From assembly GCA_027943245.1 (NCBI GenBank), contig JANDJZ010000151.1, forward strand, positions 1 to 62,328: a stretch of DNA of 62,328 bases. Reading direction: 5' to 3'. Positions 12,539 through 25,008 of the stretch are shown one piece after another. Source of the stretch: Acanthamoeba sp. SK_2022b. Taxonomy: Eukaryota > Discosea > Longamoebia > Acanthamoebidae. Position 1 is the stretch's first letter, and every line of letters begins with the position of its first letter. Both the position numbers and the translations under genes were made by a program. The notes beneath the pieces are model-generated. The model was not told the DNA's origin and searched no databases. It worked only from the letters and a program-made list of their open reading frames with translations.

Positions 12539-14260
12539 TCAAGGAGATGTGGTATGAATTCCAGATAGGTATCTAAGCTTCTCAAACAGTGGTTTGGGTA
12601 AAGCCTTGGTAAGCATATCAGCTGGCATCTCGCCAGTGGGACAGTATTGCAGCAAGACTTCACCAGAGGCAGTCTTTTCATGAATAAAGTGTGCCTTGAT
12701 ATCAAAATGCTTTGTCCTGGAATGGTAAACAGGATTTTTAGCAAGAGCAATGCAACTCTGATTATCTTCATGTATAATCGTTGTGTTCTGAGGGTATCCA
12801 AGTTCCTTCAGAAATAAACAAAGCCATAGGGCTTCTTTAGCTGTTTGAGTAGCAGCTATGTATTCAGCTTCAGTTGTGGATAAAGTGATGGTGGATTGTT
12901 TCTTGCTGGACCAACTAATTGGAGCACCACATAGTTGAAATAGATATCCAGTAGTGGATTTTCTATCAGCAGGATCACCTCCCCAATCTGAATCGCTGTA
13001 GCCACAGAGAGTAGTTGAATTCTCAACATTGCCATCAAAAATAAGACCCATATTGATGGTGGCCTTCAGGTAACGCAGAATCCTCTTCACAACAGCCCAT
13101 TCTCTGGAAGTAAAGGCAGACAGATACCTACTAACCAGACTAGTAGCATAGGCAATATCAGGTCGTGTGCCAGAAGCTGCATAAAGTAACTTGCCAACTG
13201 CTTGGCGATAAGGAATACTATCATCACAGGGAGTATCCTTATCCAGTGGAGGTAACTGCAAATTGGAATCAAGTGGTGTTGCAATGGGCTTACAGTCACT
13301 CATATGGAAGCATGCCAATACATCTTTTATGTATCCACTCTGACGAAGCACCAGGGTCTTTCTAGCACGATCCCTGATAATCTCCATTCCAAGCAGTGAG
13401 CTTACCTCACCAAGATCCATCATTTTGAAGCGCTTGGAAAGGAGCCTCTTGATGTTTTGCATAGCAGGAAGTGTAGCTGCAATAAGCAAGTCATCAACAT
13501 AGAGGAATATCATCACTCTCTCCTTTGTCCCAAGTTCAACATAGACACATGGATCTGACGAGACAGTGGTAAAACCATTTCTGGTCAAGTAGTCATCAAT
13601 TGTCTTGTTCCATACTCTGGGTGCTTGTTTAAGACCATACAGACTCTTCTTCAGTCTGCAAACCAATGTCGGATTGTCAGGGTCAGTAAAACCCTCTGGC
13701 TGCTTTAGATAGATCTCCTCTTGTAGCTTGCCATACAAGAATGCTGTGTCAACATCCATGTGGTGAAGTTCAAGATCCTCAGCAGTGGCAATAGCCAGGA
13801 TAGTACGCAGACTGGTAAACTTAGCAACTGGAGCAAACGTCTCTGTAAAGTCTATACCAGCCTGTTGTGTAAATCCCTTGGCCACAAGACGAGCTTTATA
13901 TCTGTCTATCTTGCCATCAGCCTTGAATTTCACTTTGTAAACCCACTTTGAATTGATAGCCTTCCTGTGAGGAGGTAGACTAACAAGCTCCCAAGTGTGG
14001 TTCTCCCTAAGAGAGCGCATTTCAGCCTCCATTGCAGCCTTCCACTCCTGAGCATTTTCAGAGTTAATAGCTTGCTGGTAAGTGAGCGGTTCCTTGTCCA
14101 TGGTGAATAAACAAAAGCTCACTTCTTCAGAGCTATATAAGTTTAGAATCTTTCTAGGCTTTATGATTCTGCCAGAGCGCCTTGGTTGGACAGTTTCTGG
14201 TTCACCTTGAGTAATGGTAACCTCAGGAACCAAACCATCTTCTGCCCAGTGATTGCTCAC
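12539..14260 (-). CDS. Copia Pol 3' part: reverse transcriptase and RNase H
   Basis: A 573-codon open frame. It starts with the end of the integrase-RT linker, then the Copia RT core: KWVYKVKF, YKARLVAKGFTQ, DVDTAFLYG, and the catalytic YVDD in IFLYVDDLL. RNase H follows (GYSDSDWGGD, STTEAEYIAA, DNQSCIALAKN) and a stop at 12539-12541. There is no natural start codon here: the frame opens at a GTG (14258-14260) exactly at the edge of the inverted segment, so it is the downstream part of the broken polyprotein. All RT and RNase H signature residues I looked for are present. Confidence 0.93.
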   Translation of the reverse strand: MSNHWAEDGLVPEVTITQGEPETVQPRRSGRIIKPRKILNLYSSEEVSFCLFTMDKEPLTYQQAINSENAQEWKAAMEAEMRSLRENHTWELVSLPPHRKAINSKWVYKVKFKADGKIDRYKARLVAKGFTQQAGIDFTETFAPVAKFTSLRTILAIATAEDLELHHMDVDTAFLYGKLQEEIYLKQPEGFTDPDNPTLVCRLKKSLYGLKQAPRVWNKTIDDYLTRNGFTTVSSDPCVYVELGTKERVMIFLYVDDLLIAATLPAMQNIKRLLSKRFKMMDLGEVSSLLGMEIIRDRARKTLVLRQSGYIKDVLACFHMSDCKPIATPLDSNLQLPPLDKDTPCDDSIPYRQAVGKLLYAASGTRPDIAYATSLVSRYLSAFTSREWAVVKRILRYLKATINMGLIFDGNVENSTTLCGYSDSDWGGDPADRKSTTGYLFQLCGAPISWSSKKQSTITLSTTEAEYIAATQTAKEALWLCLFLKELGYPQNTTIIHEDNQSCIALAKNPVYHSRTKHFDIKAHFIHEKTASGEVLLQYCPTGEMPADMLTKALPKPLFEKLRYLSGIHTTSP

Positions 14261-14574
14261 CTGGTCATCGCCTTTACAATCTGGCCACCAAGCGTGTCAT
14301 TATTAGCAGAAATGTTATATTTAATGAACATAAGCTGGGGCTAGAGAAACATGATAAAGTAGAAATACAATCTGGTGATCTTCAAGTCAGTCCTGCAGTA
14401 GTGACTGGTGAAGATATTATGGATGGAGAGGAGGATGAACCACATACTCCTGGGCCTGACCAGACTGTCGATCTTGGAGATGATTTACCAGATGTTACTC
14501 CTGAGCCCAACATGCCAGAACCTGATCATGTTGAGCAGCCTGCTTCAATTCATGATGTTGGTAATGTTGGAGAG
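14261..14574 (+). other. Inverted segment of the pol gene (integrase tail and linker on the wrong strand)
   Basis: The element codes on the minus strand, but here the plus strand reads RLYNLATKRVIISRNVIFNE followed by an acidic, Pro-rich linker. That is the standard Copia integrase tail and IN-RT linker. Minus-strand reading on both sides stops making sense exactly at the edges: upstream ends at SIPC then a stop at 14545-14547, and downstream begins at 14260. Flipping 14261-14574 would rejoin the linker to the RT frame. About ten residues that usually precede the RLYN motif (the FLGY region) seem lost. Confidence 0.85.
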
Positions 14575-16587
14575 GCATGGAATCGACTTGGGCTCCATTT
14601 TCTTGAGCTTCCCTTGGATAAGAGAATACGCTCTGCACCCAAAGACATGAATATTGTCCAAGGGCGCAACCTTCCCAGTCCACAACTCCTCTGGTGTTGT
14701 GGCTCCAAGTACTTTAGTAGGAGCTCTGTTATTAATATAACAGGCTGTAGCGACTGCTTCTGCCCAGAATTGAGATGGCAGCTTGGCATGGTGGATCATA
14801 CACCTGGCCATTGAGGTCAAGATACCTCCCTTGCGCTCAGACAGGGCATTTTGCTCAGGAGTTCCTGGATCTGTAAATTGCTGCTCAATGCCTTTACTTG
14901 CCAGGTATTGGCTGAAATCCTTATTTTTATATTCTCCACCAGGGTCAGATCGAAAGATCTTTATAGACAATTCTGTGCCATTTGTAACCCTTGTCAAGAA
15001 TATCTTGAACTTGGCCAAGGCTTCACTCTTGTGTTGCAAAAATGCAACAACAGTTCTGCGTGAGAAACTGTCTGTAAAGGTGATAAAGTATCTGTGCTTT
15101 GCAAGTGACTCAGGAAAGGGACCACACAGATCAGAAGTAATCAAGTGAAGCTTTCCAGGCGCTCGAGGTATAGGGCCTTTGCCAAGATTAAGGCGCTGTT
15201 GTTTCCCATAAGCACAGCCTTCACAGAACTTCAGATCTTTCTTGCTCTCTTGGGCACAGATAGCGCCAGTTGAGATTGCAATACTTCGAAGTCTATTTAT
15301 CCCAATATGACCAAGTCTCTGGTGCCATATATCAATTGAGTCCACGCTCCTAGAGGAATAGGCTTGCAACTGTTTATTCTGAACTTGTTGCACCATGGAA
15401 CTCAGTATTGGTGTGCACTGCAGTATGTATAGGCCTTGAGCATACTTCGCTACACCAAGTAATTGTCCAGTATCCTTGTGGCGCATTGTACACTCTCTGT
15501 CTTGAAGTAAAGTATTTACTCCAGACAATGCAGCTTTCACACTTGAGAATAAATTCTTGGTGAAGCTTGGAATGTACAGAACATTGCTGAGTGCACACTT
15601 CACTTGCCCGCTTGGCAAGTTCATAAGCAAGTGCACTGTACCCATGCCTGTAGCTTGTGCTTGGGTATCATTACCCAAATACACAGGAATAGTAATCTCT
15701 TTGAAATCAGAGAACCATTCTCTTCTGCCACTCATGTGGTTTGTAGCGCCAGAGTCAATAAACCAAACATCCTTAGTGGCAGAAGTTGTAGCGCTCAATG
15801 ACAACATGAAGGCATGAGCAATGTTTGTATCAACCTTGACATTGTTCCCTTGCTTCTTGTAGTTATTGCCGCCATTACCATTTTTCTTAAAACAGTTTTC
15901 AGCAGCATGAATAACTTTCTTTTTACAATGAGGGCACCAGTGCTTGTTCTTTTTAGCAGGCTTCGATCCATTGTTGGGGTGAGAGCCACCATAGAGAGCA
16001 TTGTCACCAAAGTTTAAAGCCTCTGTACGCTTTTGCTCCTCTTGTAAGATTTTAGCTCTGAGAACATCCAAATCCAAGGTCTCATTATCCTCTTGTATTG
16101 ATACAAAGTGATCCCAACTTTTTGGTAGGCTATTTAACAGTATAGCTACGATCTCATCATTGGAGAGAGGCTTTTTCATAGATGCCAACTGACTAATAAT
16201 CATTCCCAGAGTATTGAGATGGTCCTCAACAGAGGAGCCTTCAGCCAAACGTAAGTTTAGCAGTTTTCTTCTCAAATACAAGTTACTTGCTGTACTCTGG
16301 CGCTCATAACGCCCACAGAGGGTGTCCCACATGGCCTTAGAGGTAGTGAGATCACTCACTTGGGGAAGATGAGAATCAGCAATTGACATTGTAATAATAG
16401 TCCTTGCACGAATATCTTTCTTCTTCCAAGCAGCCTGGGGGGCAGCATCAGCTGGTATAGTCTCTTCACCATTAGTAACGGTCCATACTCCCTCATCCTC
16501 AAGGAGAAGTCGAATCCTACACTTCCATTGAAGAAAGTTTTCACCCTTGAACTTATCCAAAGTTGTACGAGATATGAGAGAGTTCAT
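14545..16587 (-). CDS. Copia Gag-protease-integrase polyprotein, truncated
   Basis: Start ATG at 16585-16587 (MNSLISRTTLDKF), eight bases inside the primer-binding site; the longer frame to 16650 reads back into the LTR. Order: a Gag domain with the UBN2-type helical core (WDTLCGRYERQS, LNSLPKSWDHF), a CCHC-like knuckle CPHCKKKVIHAAENC with five rather than four residues before His, an aspartic protease WFIDSGATNHM, the GAG-pre-integrase HHCC region (WHQRLGHIG, CEGCAYGKQQRL) and the integrase core with D-D-E (LITSDLCGPF, FRSDPGGEY, SERKGG). Two usually strict spots differ: RSDPGGEY for RSDNGGEY and NALSERK for NGVAERK. It ends prematurely in the inverted segment. Confidence 0.92.
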   Translation of the reverse strand: MNSLISRTTLDKFKGENFLQWKCRIRLLLEDEGVWTVTNGEETIPADAAPQAAWKKKDIRARTIITMSIADSHLPQVSDLTTSKAMWDTLCGRYERQSTASNLYLRRKLLNLRLAEGSSVEDHLNTLGMIISQLASMKKPLSNDEIVAILLNSLPKSWDHFVSIQEDNETLDLDVLRAKILQEEQKRTEALNFGDNALYGGSHPNNGSKPAKKNKHWCPHCKKKVIHAAENCFKKNGNGGNNYKKQGNNVKVDTNIAHAFMLSLSATTSATKDVWFIDSGATNHMSGRREWFSDFKEITIPVYLGNDTQAQATGMGTVHLLMNLPSGQVKCALSNVLYIPSFTKNLFSSVKAALSGVNTLLQDRECTMRHKDTGQLLGVAKYAQGLYILQCTPILSSMVQQVQNKQLQAYSSRSVDSIDIWHQRLGHIGINRLRSIAISTGAICAQESKKDLKFCEGCAYGKQQRLNLGKGPIPRAPGKLHLITSDLCGPFPESLAKHRYFITFTDSFSRRTVVAFLQHKSEALAKFKIFLTRVTNGTELSIKIFRSDPGGEYKNKDFSQYLASKGIEQQFTDPGTPEQNALSERKGGILTSMARCMIHHAKLPSQFWAEAVATACYINNRAPTKVLGATTPEELWTGKVAPLDNIHVFGCRAYSLIQGKLKKMEPKSIPCLSNITNIMN

Positions 16588-16594
16588 TGTGGTT

Positions 16595-16608
16595 GTGGGC
16601 CCATAACC
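16595..16608 (-). other. Primer-binding site for a half-tRNA of initiator Met-tRNA
   Basis: The plus strand reads GTGGGCCCATAACC immediately before the LTR. This is the 5' side and loop of the eukaryotic initiator tRNA-Met anticodon arm (CAU anticodon included), up to about nt 40. The element RNA is therefore complementary to an internal part of the tRNA, as known for Drosophila copia, which primes from a tRNA cut in the anticodon arm. Confidence 0.85.
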
Positions 16609-16937
16609 TATTGGAGTTGCTACGCAGTTGTAATAATAACTCAAGTCCACAAACCAGTTGTAAAGAGTAGAGACCGTTGAGTAAGTAGTTTATTGTATGT
16701 AGAGAGATAAGAGAAATAAGATTTGAGTACAAATCTTGGTTTTGTTCACCCTTGTGGAATTTCATATAACTTCCACGCCATCCCCATATGATTTCCATAA
16801 GGACCAATGGATATAAAAGGTCACCTTCCCTTATCCATAACACCTACCATATACTGATAATTGTTTTTACCCACCAGATCGAGCAAGTGAATGACTGTTG
16901 TCAGTTATTCACAGTTGATATTGTCGGTTCTCCAATA
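16609..16937 (-). repeat. 5' LTR (element orientation)
   Basis: 329 bp, TATTGG...CCAATA ends. It contains a TATAAAA-like stretch (12395 and 16811 in the two copies) on the plus strand. Identical to 12193-12521 by eye. Confidence 0.93.
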
Positions 16938-16942
16938 CGCCA
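16938..16942. repeat. Target-site duplication CGCCA (right copy)
   Basis: Matches 12188-12192 exactly. Confidence 0.9.
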
Positions 16943-17637
16943 ACCACACCCTGACGCCGGTCGTCCTGCATGCCGAGCGCGACGTGATCCGCGAGGAGCT
17001 GGTCGACGACAACATGATGGAGGTGACCTACCGCGGCACCGAGCGCAAGGTCAACTGCACGAGCCGTGGCTTGGAGCAACTGCTGCGAGGCGCCAGGCCA
17101 CAGGTGTTGGCCATCTTCGAGATAGCCGCCAGCATCGTGGAGGCACTCGGCCACAACGTGGGGGCACCCAGCTTCTGCTGCGCCGAGTACCTGATCGAGG
17201 GAGTCGCAACGGGGTCGGCCTACAGCATCAACATGTGGCCGGTCATTGTTCGGAGATTCACGCAGAGGGAGCTGTTCACCTACCTCGCCACGGTGATCTG
17301 TCACGAGGTCGCCCATACGCTTCTCCCGGCAGGGGTGGGTCACGGGGCGCAGCACGGCCGTTTGACCGAAGATCTCATGGCGCGGCTCCTGCTCAAGGCC
17401 GACTTGGCCTGGGCCCACCAAGGTACGTCATGATCATTGACACGCAAGATAAACTGAACTGAGTAGACAGGGGAGGCAGAAACCGCAGGTCGGGCCGGAG
17501 CAGCTGAGTCCGATTCTGAGGAGCCTCTGGTGCGCCGGCGCAGACTGTCGCAAGCTTCGCAAGCGTCGTCGCGGTGTTCGAGCTCTTCAGCACCCTCACC
17601 CAGTAGTGTAGGAGCCAAGCGTAAGCGTGGCCCTTGA
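16938..17637 (+). pseudogene. GHKL/HExxH gene, 3' part downstream of the retrotransposon
   Basis: With the element and one CGCCA copy removed, codons run straight on (RLTA then NHTLTPVVLHAERD), so this is the same gene as 10110-12192. The segment has a zinc-protease-like helix CHEVAHTLLPAG (HExxH) followed by GHGAQHGR, which could give a third ligand. An intron 17423-17470 (GTACGT...GTAGACAG) leads to a Ser/Arg-rich tail that ends AKRKRGP and a TGA at 17635-17637; the basic end looks like a nuclear localisation signal. The 5' fragment cannot reach this exon without splicing out the element. Whether another allele is intact cannot be seen here. Confidence 0.7.
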
Positions 17638-17792
17638 ATCCCCCCCCCTACTCGCTCGTCCCACGCCACCCGGCACTTGTGGCCCTGTTCTCTACTTGCC
17701 TCTTGAATCAAGGACATGTGCGCAAGCCTTCAACAGTGTTTTCGCAGTGTTTTCGACTCAAACCGTCTGTCTGCCACAGTGCCACACTGGGT

Positions 17793-18748
17793 TTATGAGG
17801 AGGCGGGCTTGGGGGCACAGACGGCCTTGTGGCGCGCCCAGTCGTCCTTTTGGCACGGAACGCTGCAGTAGGCCACCGCCCGACAGCGCCCGCACTTGTT
17901 GAGCTTTGCGCGGGACTCGGCCATGATCTCGCGCCGCTGCACCTCCTGCTCCTTGTCCGCGTCCACCTCGTACTTCTCGATCAACTCCTCCTGCGTTGCG
18001 TGGTGGCGATTAGTCAGCATACAACCCACAACACACAACACGCACGACACACACAACAGGAACGCGCAGCCGCACCAGTTTCTTTTGTTTGTCGTCTTCG
18101 GTGGCGTCGGGGTGAGCAGCGGCGAACTCGGCCAGGTCGCGGTCGACGGCGGGCTGGTATTTCTCCCGCCAGATGATGGTCATACGCTTCTTGAGCCACG
18201 CGTTCTCGTCCTTGTCTCTCGGACCTGAACAGCCAATCCGCCGCCGCCACCGCCACCGCCACCTCTGTTGCTTTAGCTCCGAGACATCTTGGCAGTAGAA
18301 ATAGCTGTTGGTGGGGAGCGTGGTGTACCGAGATGCTTGTGATAGGTCTGCATGATGGTGGGATCGGTGGAGGGGCCCTCGGTCTTGTCGCACTTGGGGT
18401 TTTCGCACATGACCTGCGGGCGGTCCTGGTCGGGCGAGTGGTCGACGATCGGCCAATTCACAAACGCGCACTCGACCTCTGGCGGCTGGCCTGCAATTTT
18501 TTGTAATTAAAAAAAAAATGCTTCACTCATAAATATCTACACAAATTGAAAATATTCACAATAAACTATAAAATAATGACAGCAAGTGTACCGAGAGTCA
18601 TGATTTGATGGTGGAAGCGGGGCACGAGCAGGTCGAAGTCGCGGAACCAGACCACCATGTGCTTGTCGTCGGGCCGCGAGTGCAGCATGATCATCGGCGG
18701 CTCGTCCGCTCCACCTACAGACCAACTCAGCCTCTCAGACTCACGTAT

Positions 18749-18812
<64 letters not shown>

Positions 18813-20048
18813 GGAGGGGAGGGGCACGCACTGTCCATTCCCTGGCTGCGCTGGTTTAGGAGGTACATCATGAACCGGCGGTAGAGCTCGTCCCCGAGCC
18901 CGTGACGCCGCCACAAGGCTCGCATCCGCTCGTGCTCCTCCTTGGTCATCTGCGCGGCCTTCTCCTGCTCGTAGCCCTCCTCTCCTATCACGCACACACG
19001 CACACGCACACGCACACACGCACGCGCCCTACGTCAGTCGCCGCACGGGTGTGGAGGGAGCGAGTTGGGTCTAGTGCTCACCGGCGTCTCGTCGTGTTTC
19101 GATTTCGTTTTGGCGCTTTTGGGAGACGACGAAGGCGTGCATGACGGAGAACGGAACGTCGACGGAGAGGACCGTCGCATAGAGGCCGCTGCGCTCGTAG
19201 CGACTCAGCAGCGCCTGTGTACCGCGATCACCACCGGAATCGAAGTTGGGAGCGCGCGTCAGTCGTTGCGACAACTGCCGGGTGTGTGGTGTGAGTGTGC
19301 GCGTGAAGTGACAGCAAACCATGAGCGGCACGGCAGTCGTTTCGAGCACTTTGATGGCGAGGCTGAACAGCTCCTTGTCGGACTGGAGCGCGGGGATGGC
19401 CGTGAAGATCACCTTACGCCACCTGATACATTATTAAAAACAAAAAATAATTTAACTAATTGGAAAGGCGCAAGATGGCCGAAGCGTGTTCGTGTACCGG
19501 AAGTTGATGAAGCGCCCGGTGTCGATGGTCTTGATCTGCCAACGCTCTGGCTTGCCCTCAGCCGCTCCTACACCACACAAGGACAGCCAAATTAAAAAAA
19601 AAGTTTAAAATATCACACGAAAATGGCCACCTCGCGCACGACACGGCTGTACCTCCAACGTCGAGGTCCAGAGGTATCTTGAAGAAGTCGGAGGACTGCT
19701 TGCGGTTGTCACGACACCACTCGGCAAAGTAGGTGAACACCCTGTGAGCGCGAACCCACGGGGTTAGGGCCGGGCCCGGAGAGGCAAGAGAGCAGGCCAG
19801 CCGCACTTTTGGTTGAGCTGGGAGCGCACGAAGACTTCCTCCACTTGCTTGGGCTCGATGCTGCACTGGCCGTACCCGCTCAGCAGCTTGCTGGCGTCCA
19901 CCGCATTTTCTAATTGAGATCGAAAAGCCCTGAGAACTCATCTCATCTTCCGGAGGAGAGGTATTTTGGTGAACGTACGGGGAGGGGTAGTCGGTGCTTC
20001 TTCGGCGTTGGGCGTAGTCTCGCGTGCAGCCTGTGCCGACTCTTCCAT
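17793..20048 (-). CDS. Protein with a C-terminal MYND-type zinc cluster
   Basis: Start ATG at 20046-20048 (MEESAQAARET). Exons include 20048-19979, 19909-19807, 19741-19653, then further exons (about 19565-19490, 19430-19070, 19000-18830, 18715-18595, 18490-18330, 18230-18075, 17990-17793). Junction frames checked for the first four exons agree. The C-terminus has CGRCRAVAYCSVPCQKDDWARHKAVC: the distal MYND pattern C-x2-C...YC-x3-C-x7-H-x3-C. The usual first C-x2-C pair is missing, so one zinc site may be incomplete. MYND domains bind proline-rich partners. The rest (VVWFRDFDLLVPRFHHQIM, MCENPKCDK, WLKKRMTIIWREKYQP) is unrecognised. A (AC)n tract at 18750-18812 lies in an intron. It is tandem with the aminotransferase gene upstream. 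Confidence 0.65.
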
Positions 20049-20199
20049 GTGCAATCCAAAATAAATCTCTTGCTCTTATTCTTTTTCGTTATTTGTTTTT
20101 GAATTATTTGTTTTGTTTTGCACAGACCCTCGCAATCTTGCTCCAACAACGGCGTTTGTATTGTGCTTGTGTTGAGGAAACGAAGGAAGGGGAGAGAGC

Positions 20200-20351
20200 C
20201 TAGTCGATGACGACTGACCAGTCGTGCGGGACCTCACCGTACTGGATGGCGGCCAGCGTGTCGGCGAGGTGCTGCGTGAGGTTTCCGGCCTTCCCGCTGT
20301 CCCCAAGGGGGAACGCGATCTCCTGTTCACGTGTCGCGCATCACGTCAGCC

Positions 20352-20410
<59 letters not shown>

Positions 20411-22528
20411 ATGGATCGTACCTTGCCGTTGTACCCGATGGCCTGAATGGGCGAAACAACGGCAGCCGTTCCGCAACCAAAGGCCTCGATGAGTCGTCCC
20501 TCATCGTGCGCCTCGACGAGCTCACCCATAGTGTAGGGTCTGCGCGCCATGTTTCAGCACACACCGCTATACCAGAGAGTCGACATTAATGATGCCGCCA
20601 GGGCCTCCGCACCGCTCCGAGACGCGCCAGCCGGGGAGCTGCTTGACGAGCTGGACGATCGAGTCTCGCGTGATACCCGAGAGGACCACGCCATCGGCAG
20701 GCGTGGGCGCAGTCACCAGCTCCTTCTCACCTGCACACGCAACACATTCATTAAACATTCATTTTATTTTTATTTTATTTTTCTAGTTTTTTGGTTATTT
20801 AATTTTATTCATAGATTGATGAGGGACGGCCTACCGTTCTTGTTGTGCATGGCCACGAACATGTTCATGGTGCCCACCTCGGTGACGTGGTGCTCGGGTC
20901 CGTAGAGCCACAGGATTTGGTTGTAGCCCAGCTTCTCCGCCTCCTTCTGTGACAGCACGGTCGGGCCGTAGTTTCTGTTGACCAACGAACGAACCGAACA
21001 ATTGATGGTTGGAATATGTAAAGAAATGAATATAAAAATACAAATGATGGCCGTGTACCCGCCCACTTTGGAGTTGCCCGTGCCGCCGGGCCACGCGCGA
21101 ACAAACTTGGTGTCGGCGATCAGTCGCACCGGCTTCCAGCCTGCCGCCACAACAAACGCACGCCACACGCGCGCGTGCGCACGGTGAGTCATTTCAAGTG
21201 TTTGCGGGAGGTGAACCAACCACGGTAGAGCACAAAAGGAGGGGCAGGGCACCGCTGCGGTAGTAGGGACCGACAGGCGACAGGATGACGAAGCAGAGCG
21301 CCTTGCCCGTCGGGGCAACGCCGAGGAAGTTCTGTGTGCGTTGGGTGAGCGTGTGTGTCACAGGTGATTGTGAGAAACGAAAGCGGCAACAATGGGCGCT
21401 GCCAGAGGAGTGCGTCAGGCGCACCTGTGTGGCGATCATGCAGGGTCGGAGGTAGAGGGAGTAGCCCTTGCCCTGGGGCACCCAGTCCTTGTCGAGCCGC
21501 ACCAACTCCTTGATGCACTCCAGGAACTCCTCGCCGTTGAGGTTCTGCCGCGCAGACAGCCCACGCACCGAGTGTGTGAGCCAAGGCTCACCTCCCCCCT
21601 CTCCACCGCCACCCATGCGCTACATGTCAGAGGAGAAGGCCAAGCCGTAGCGTACGGGAAGAACGAGCCGGGAGCAGGAGCGGTTGAAGCGCTTCATGTT
21701 CTCCATCGGACGGAACAGCCGCACTTTGCCGTTGGCGTCCTTGTACGCCTTCATGCCCTCGTAGCACTGTGGTGTACCAAACGCGGCGCGGCTCTCGTTA
21801 GGCTCCTCGCCCGTCCGCAACGGCACGTGAAAAAGAGAAGGAGGGAGGAGGGCAAACCTCGAGCGCGTAGTGGAAGACGGAAGAGGCCGGGTCGAGGGAC
21901 AGGTTCTGGTAGGGTTTGATGTGGGGCTTGTCCCAACCCTTCTCCCTGGGCAGGCGTAGAGAAGATAAAAGCGGTCAGCATTTTTTTTGAAAGAAAAAAA
22001 TAAAAAATAAAAATAAAAAAGGCCGAAGCGGTGCACGCACTTGTCCCACTCGACGGTGAGCATGTGGTCGCTGAACTGGGTACCGAAGACAAGCTGTTCG
22101 TTGGGAATCTTGGGCTTGGGCGTCTTGGTCTTATCGATGACCAGCTTGGTGTGCTGCGCGAATCAAGTGGGAAATTAAAAAACGAAAAATCATGGGCCAG
22201 CCAAAAAGATTGAAGGAAGTGGGACAATGAATGTCCACGCTTGCAATAGAGCGCATGAAAAACGTAAATGACGTAAATGTGTGAAATAATGCTGTTTGGT
22301 CTGATAATCCAATAATTGAATTAAAATGAAATGAAATGAAATGAAAACAATTTCTTTTCAAGGCAAACGGGGAGATTGACGTACATCAATGTCTGCAAGC
22401 TGTGCGGAGGTGGAGTACAGCCCCCTTTGAAGGCCCTCGAACGACCGAGTACCAATCCTAGTGGCGCAGCCGCTGGTGACGCCTGCGAATGATGAACGAG
22501 AGATGTGGGAGATTCCGCGCCTCTGCAT
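20200..22528 (-). CDS. Branched-chain amino acid aminotransferase, mitochondrial type
   Basis: PLP enzyme of fold type IV that transfers the amino group of Leu, Ile and Val to 2-oxoglutarate. ATG at 22526-22528 opens an Arg/Ser-rich presequence ([16 protein letters not shown]...) consistent with mitochondrial import. The first exon ends at 22385 (donor GTACGT). Conserved blocks in order: KPYQ/N-terminal region near 21900, [49 protein letters not shown] with the PLP-binding Lys in [26 protein letters not shown], and [12 protein letters not shown], ending with the [10 protein letters not shown] motif. Stop at 20200-20202. About nine exons; an intron near 20356-20409 carries a (GT)n tract. Divergent from the sirtuin gene. 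Start choice rests on the in-frame presequence. Confidence 0.93.
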
Positions 22529-22819
22529 CTATGTATGCTGTGGGTCAAGGAAAAGAGATGTCTAAGACAGGGGGCGTGAACTAACGCTCGATGGTGGAGT
22601 GGTCTGCTCCACAACGAAAACAACGCCGACAGCGGAGCGTCGACACAAAAACCAAAGATGAACCAGGATCACAGTTGACGAACGCCTTTCGCAAACGTTT
22701 CGTTTCCGTTTCGATTATAGGTCCTTTGGTGAAACGCTTTTTTGTGGAAGTTTGAAGCGAAAAAGGTGGTTTTGTTGGTTTGGTTACAAGCTTTGTTAGT
22801 TCTATCTCGCTGTGTGAAG
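22529..22819. promoter_or_regulatory. Shared divergent promoter region of aminotransferase and sirtuin genes
   Basis: 291 bp separates two divergent start codons, so both promoters must sit here or overlap the 5' untranslated ends. I see no clear TATA box. Confidence 0.5.
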
Positions 22820-24920
<2,101 letters not shown>

Positions 24921-25008
24921 TGTCATGGTTACACTGCAATTTAATATTATTGAATCGTTTTATGTACAGTTTCCGAGCTCGAGAGTTTATCTCTCTATCT
25001 CTTTCGTT

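Larger units (their letters stand above)
12193..16937 (-). mobile_element. Ty1/Copia-type LTR retrotransposon, complete, 4745 bp
   Basis: Two 329-bp LTRs bound an internal region coding on the minus strand in Copia order: Gag, protease, integrase, reverse transcriptase, RNase H. A CGCCA duplication flanks the element. Reading base by base I found no difference between the LTRs, so insertion should be very recent. A primer-binding site abuts the 5' LTR (16595-16608) and a purine tract abuts the 3' LTR (12522-12530). It sits inside an exon of the GHKL/HExxH gene. The pol frame is broken by an internal inversion (14261-14574), so this copy probably cannot move on its own. Confidence 0.95.

Noticed and set aside
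14401..14814. Plus-strand 137-codon frame as an extra retroelement gene
   Set aside because: Its first part is the inverted integrase-RT linker of pol; the rest is antisense integrase.
16595..16608. Initiator-tRNA-like sequence taken as a tRNA gene fragment
   Set aside because: Only the anticodon-arm part is present and it abuts the LTR, so a primer-binding site explains it.
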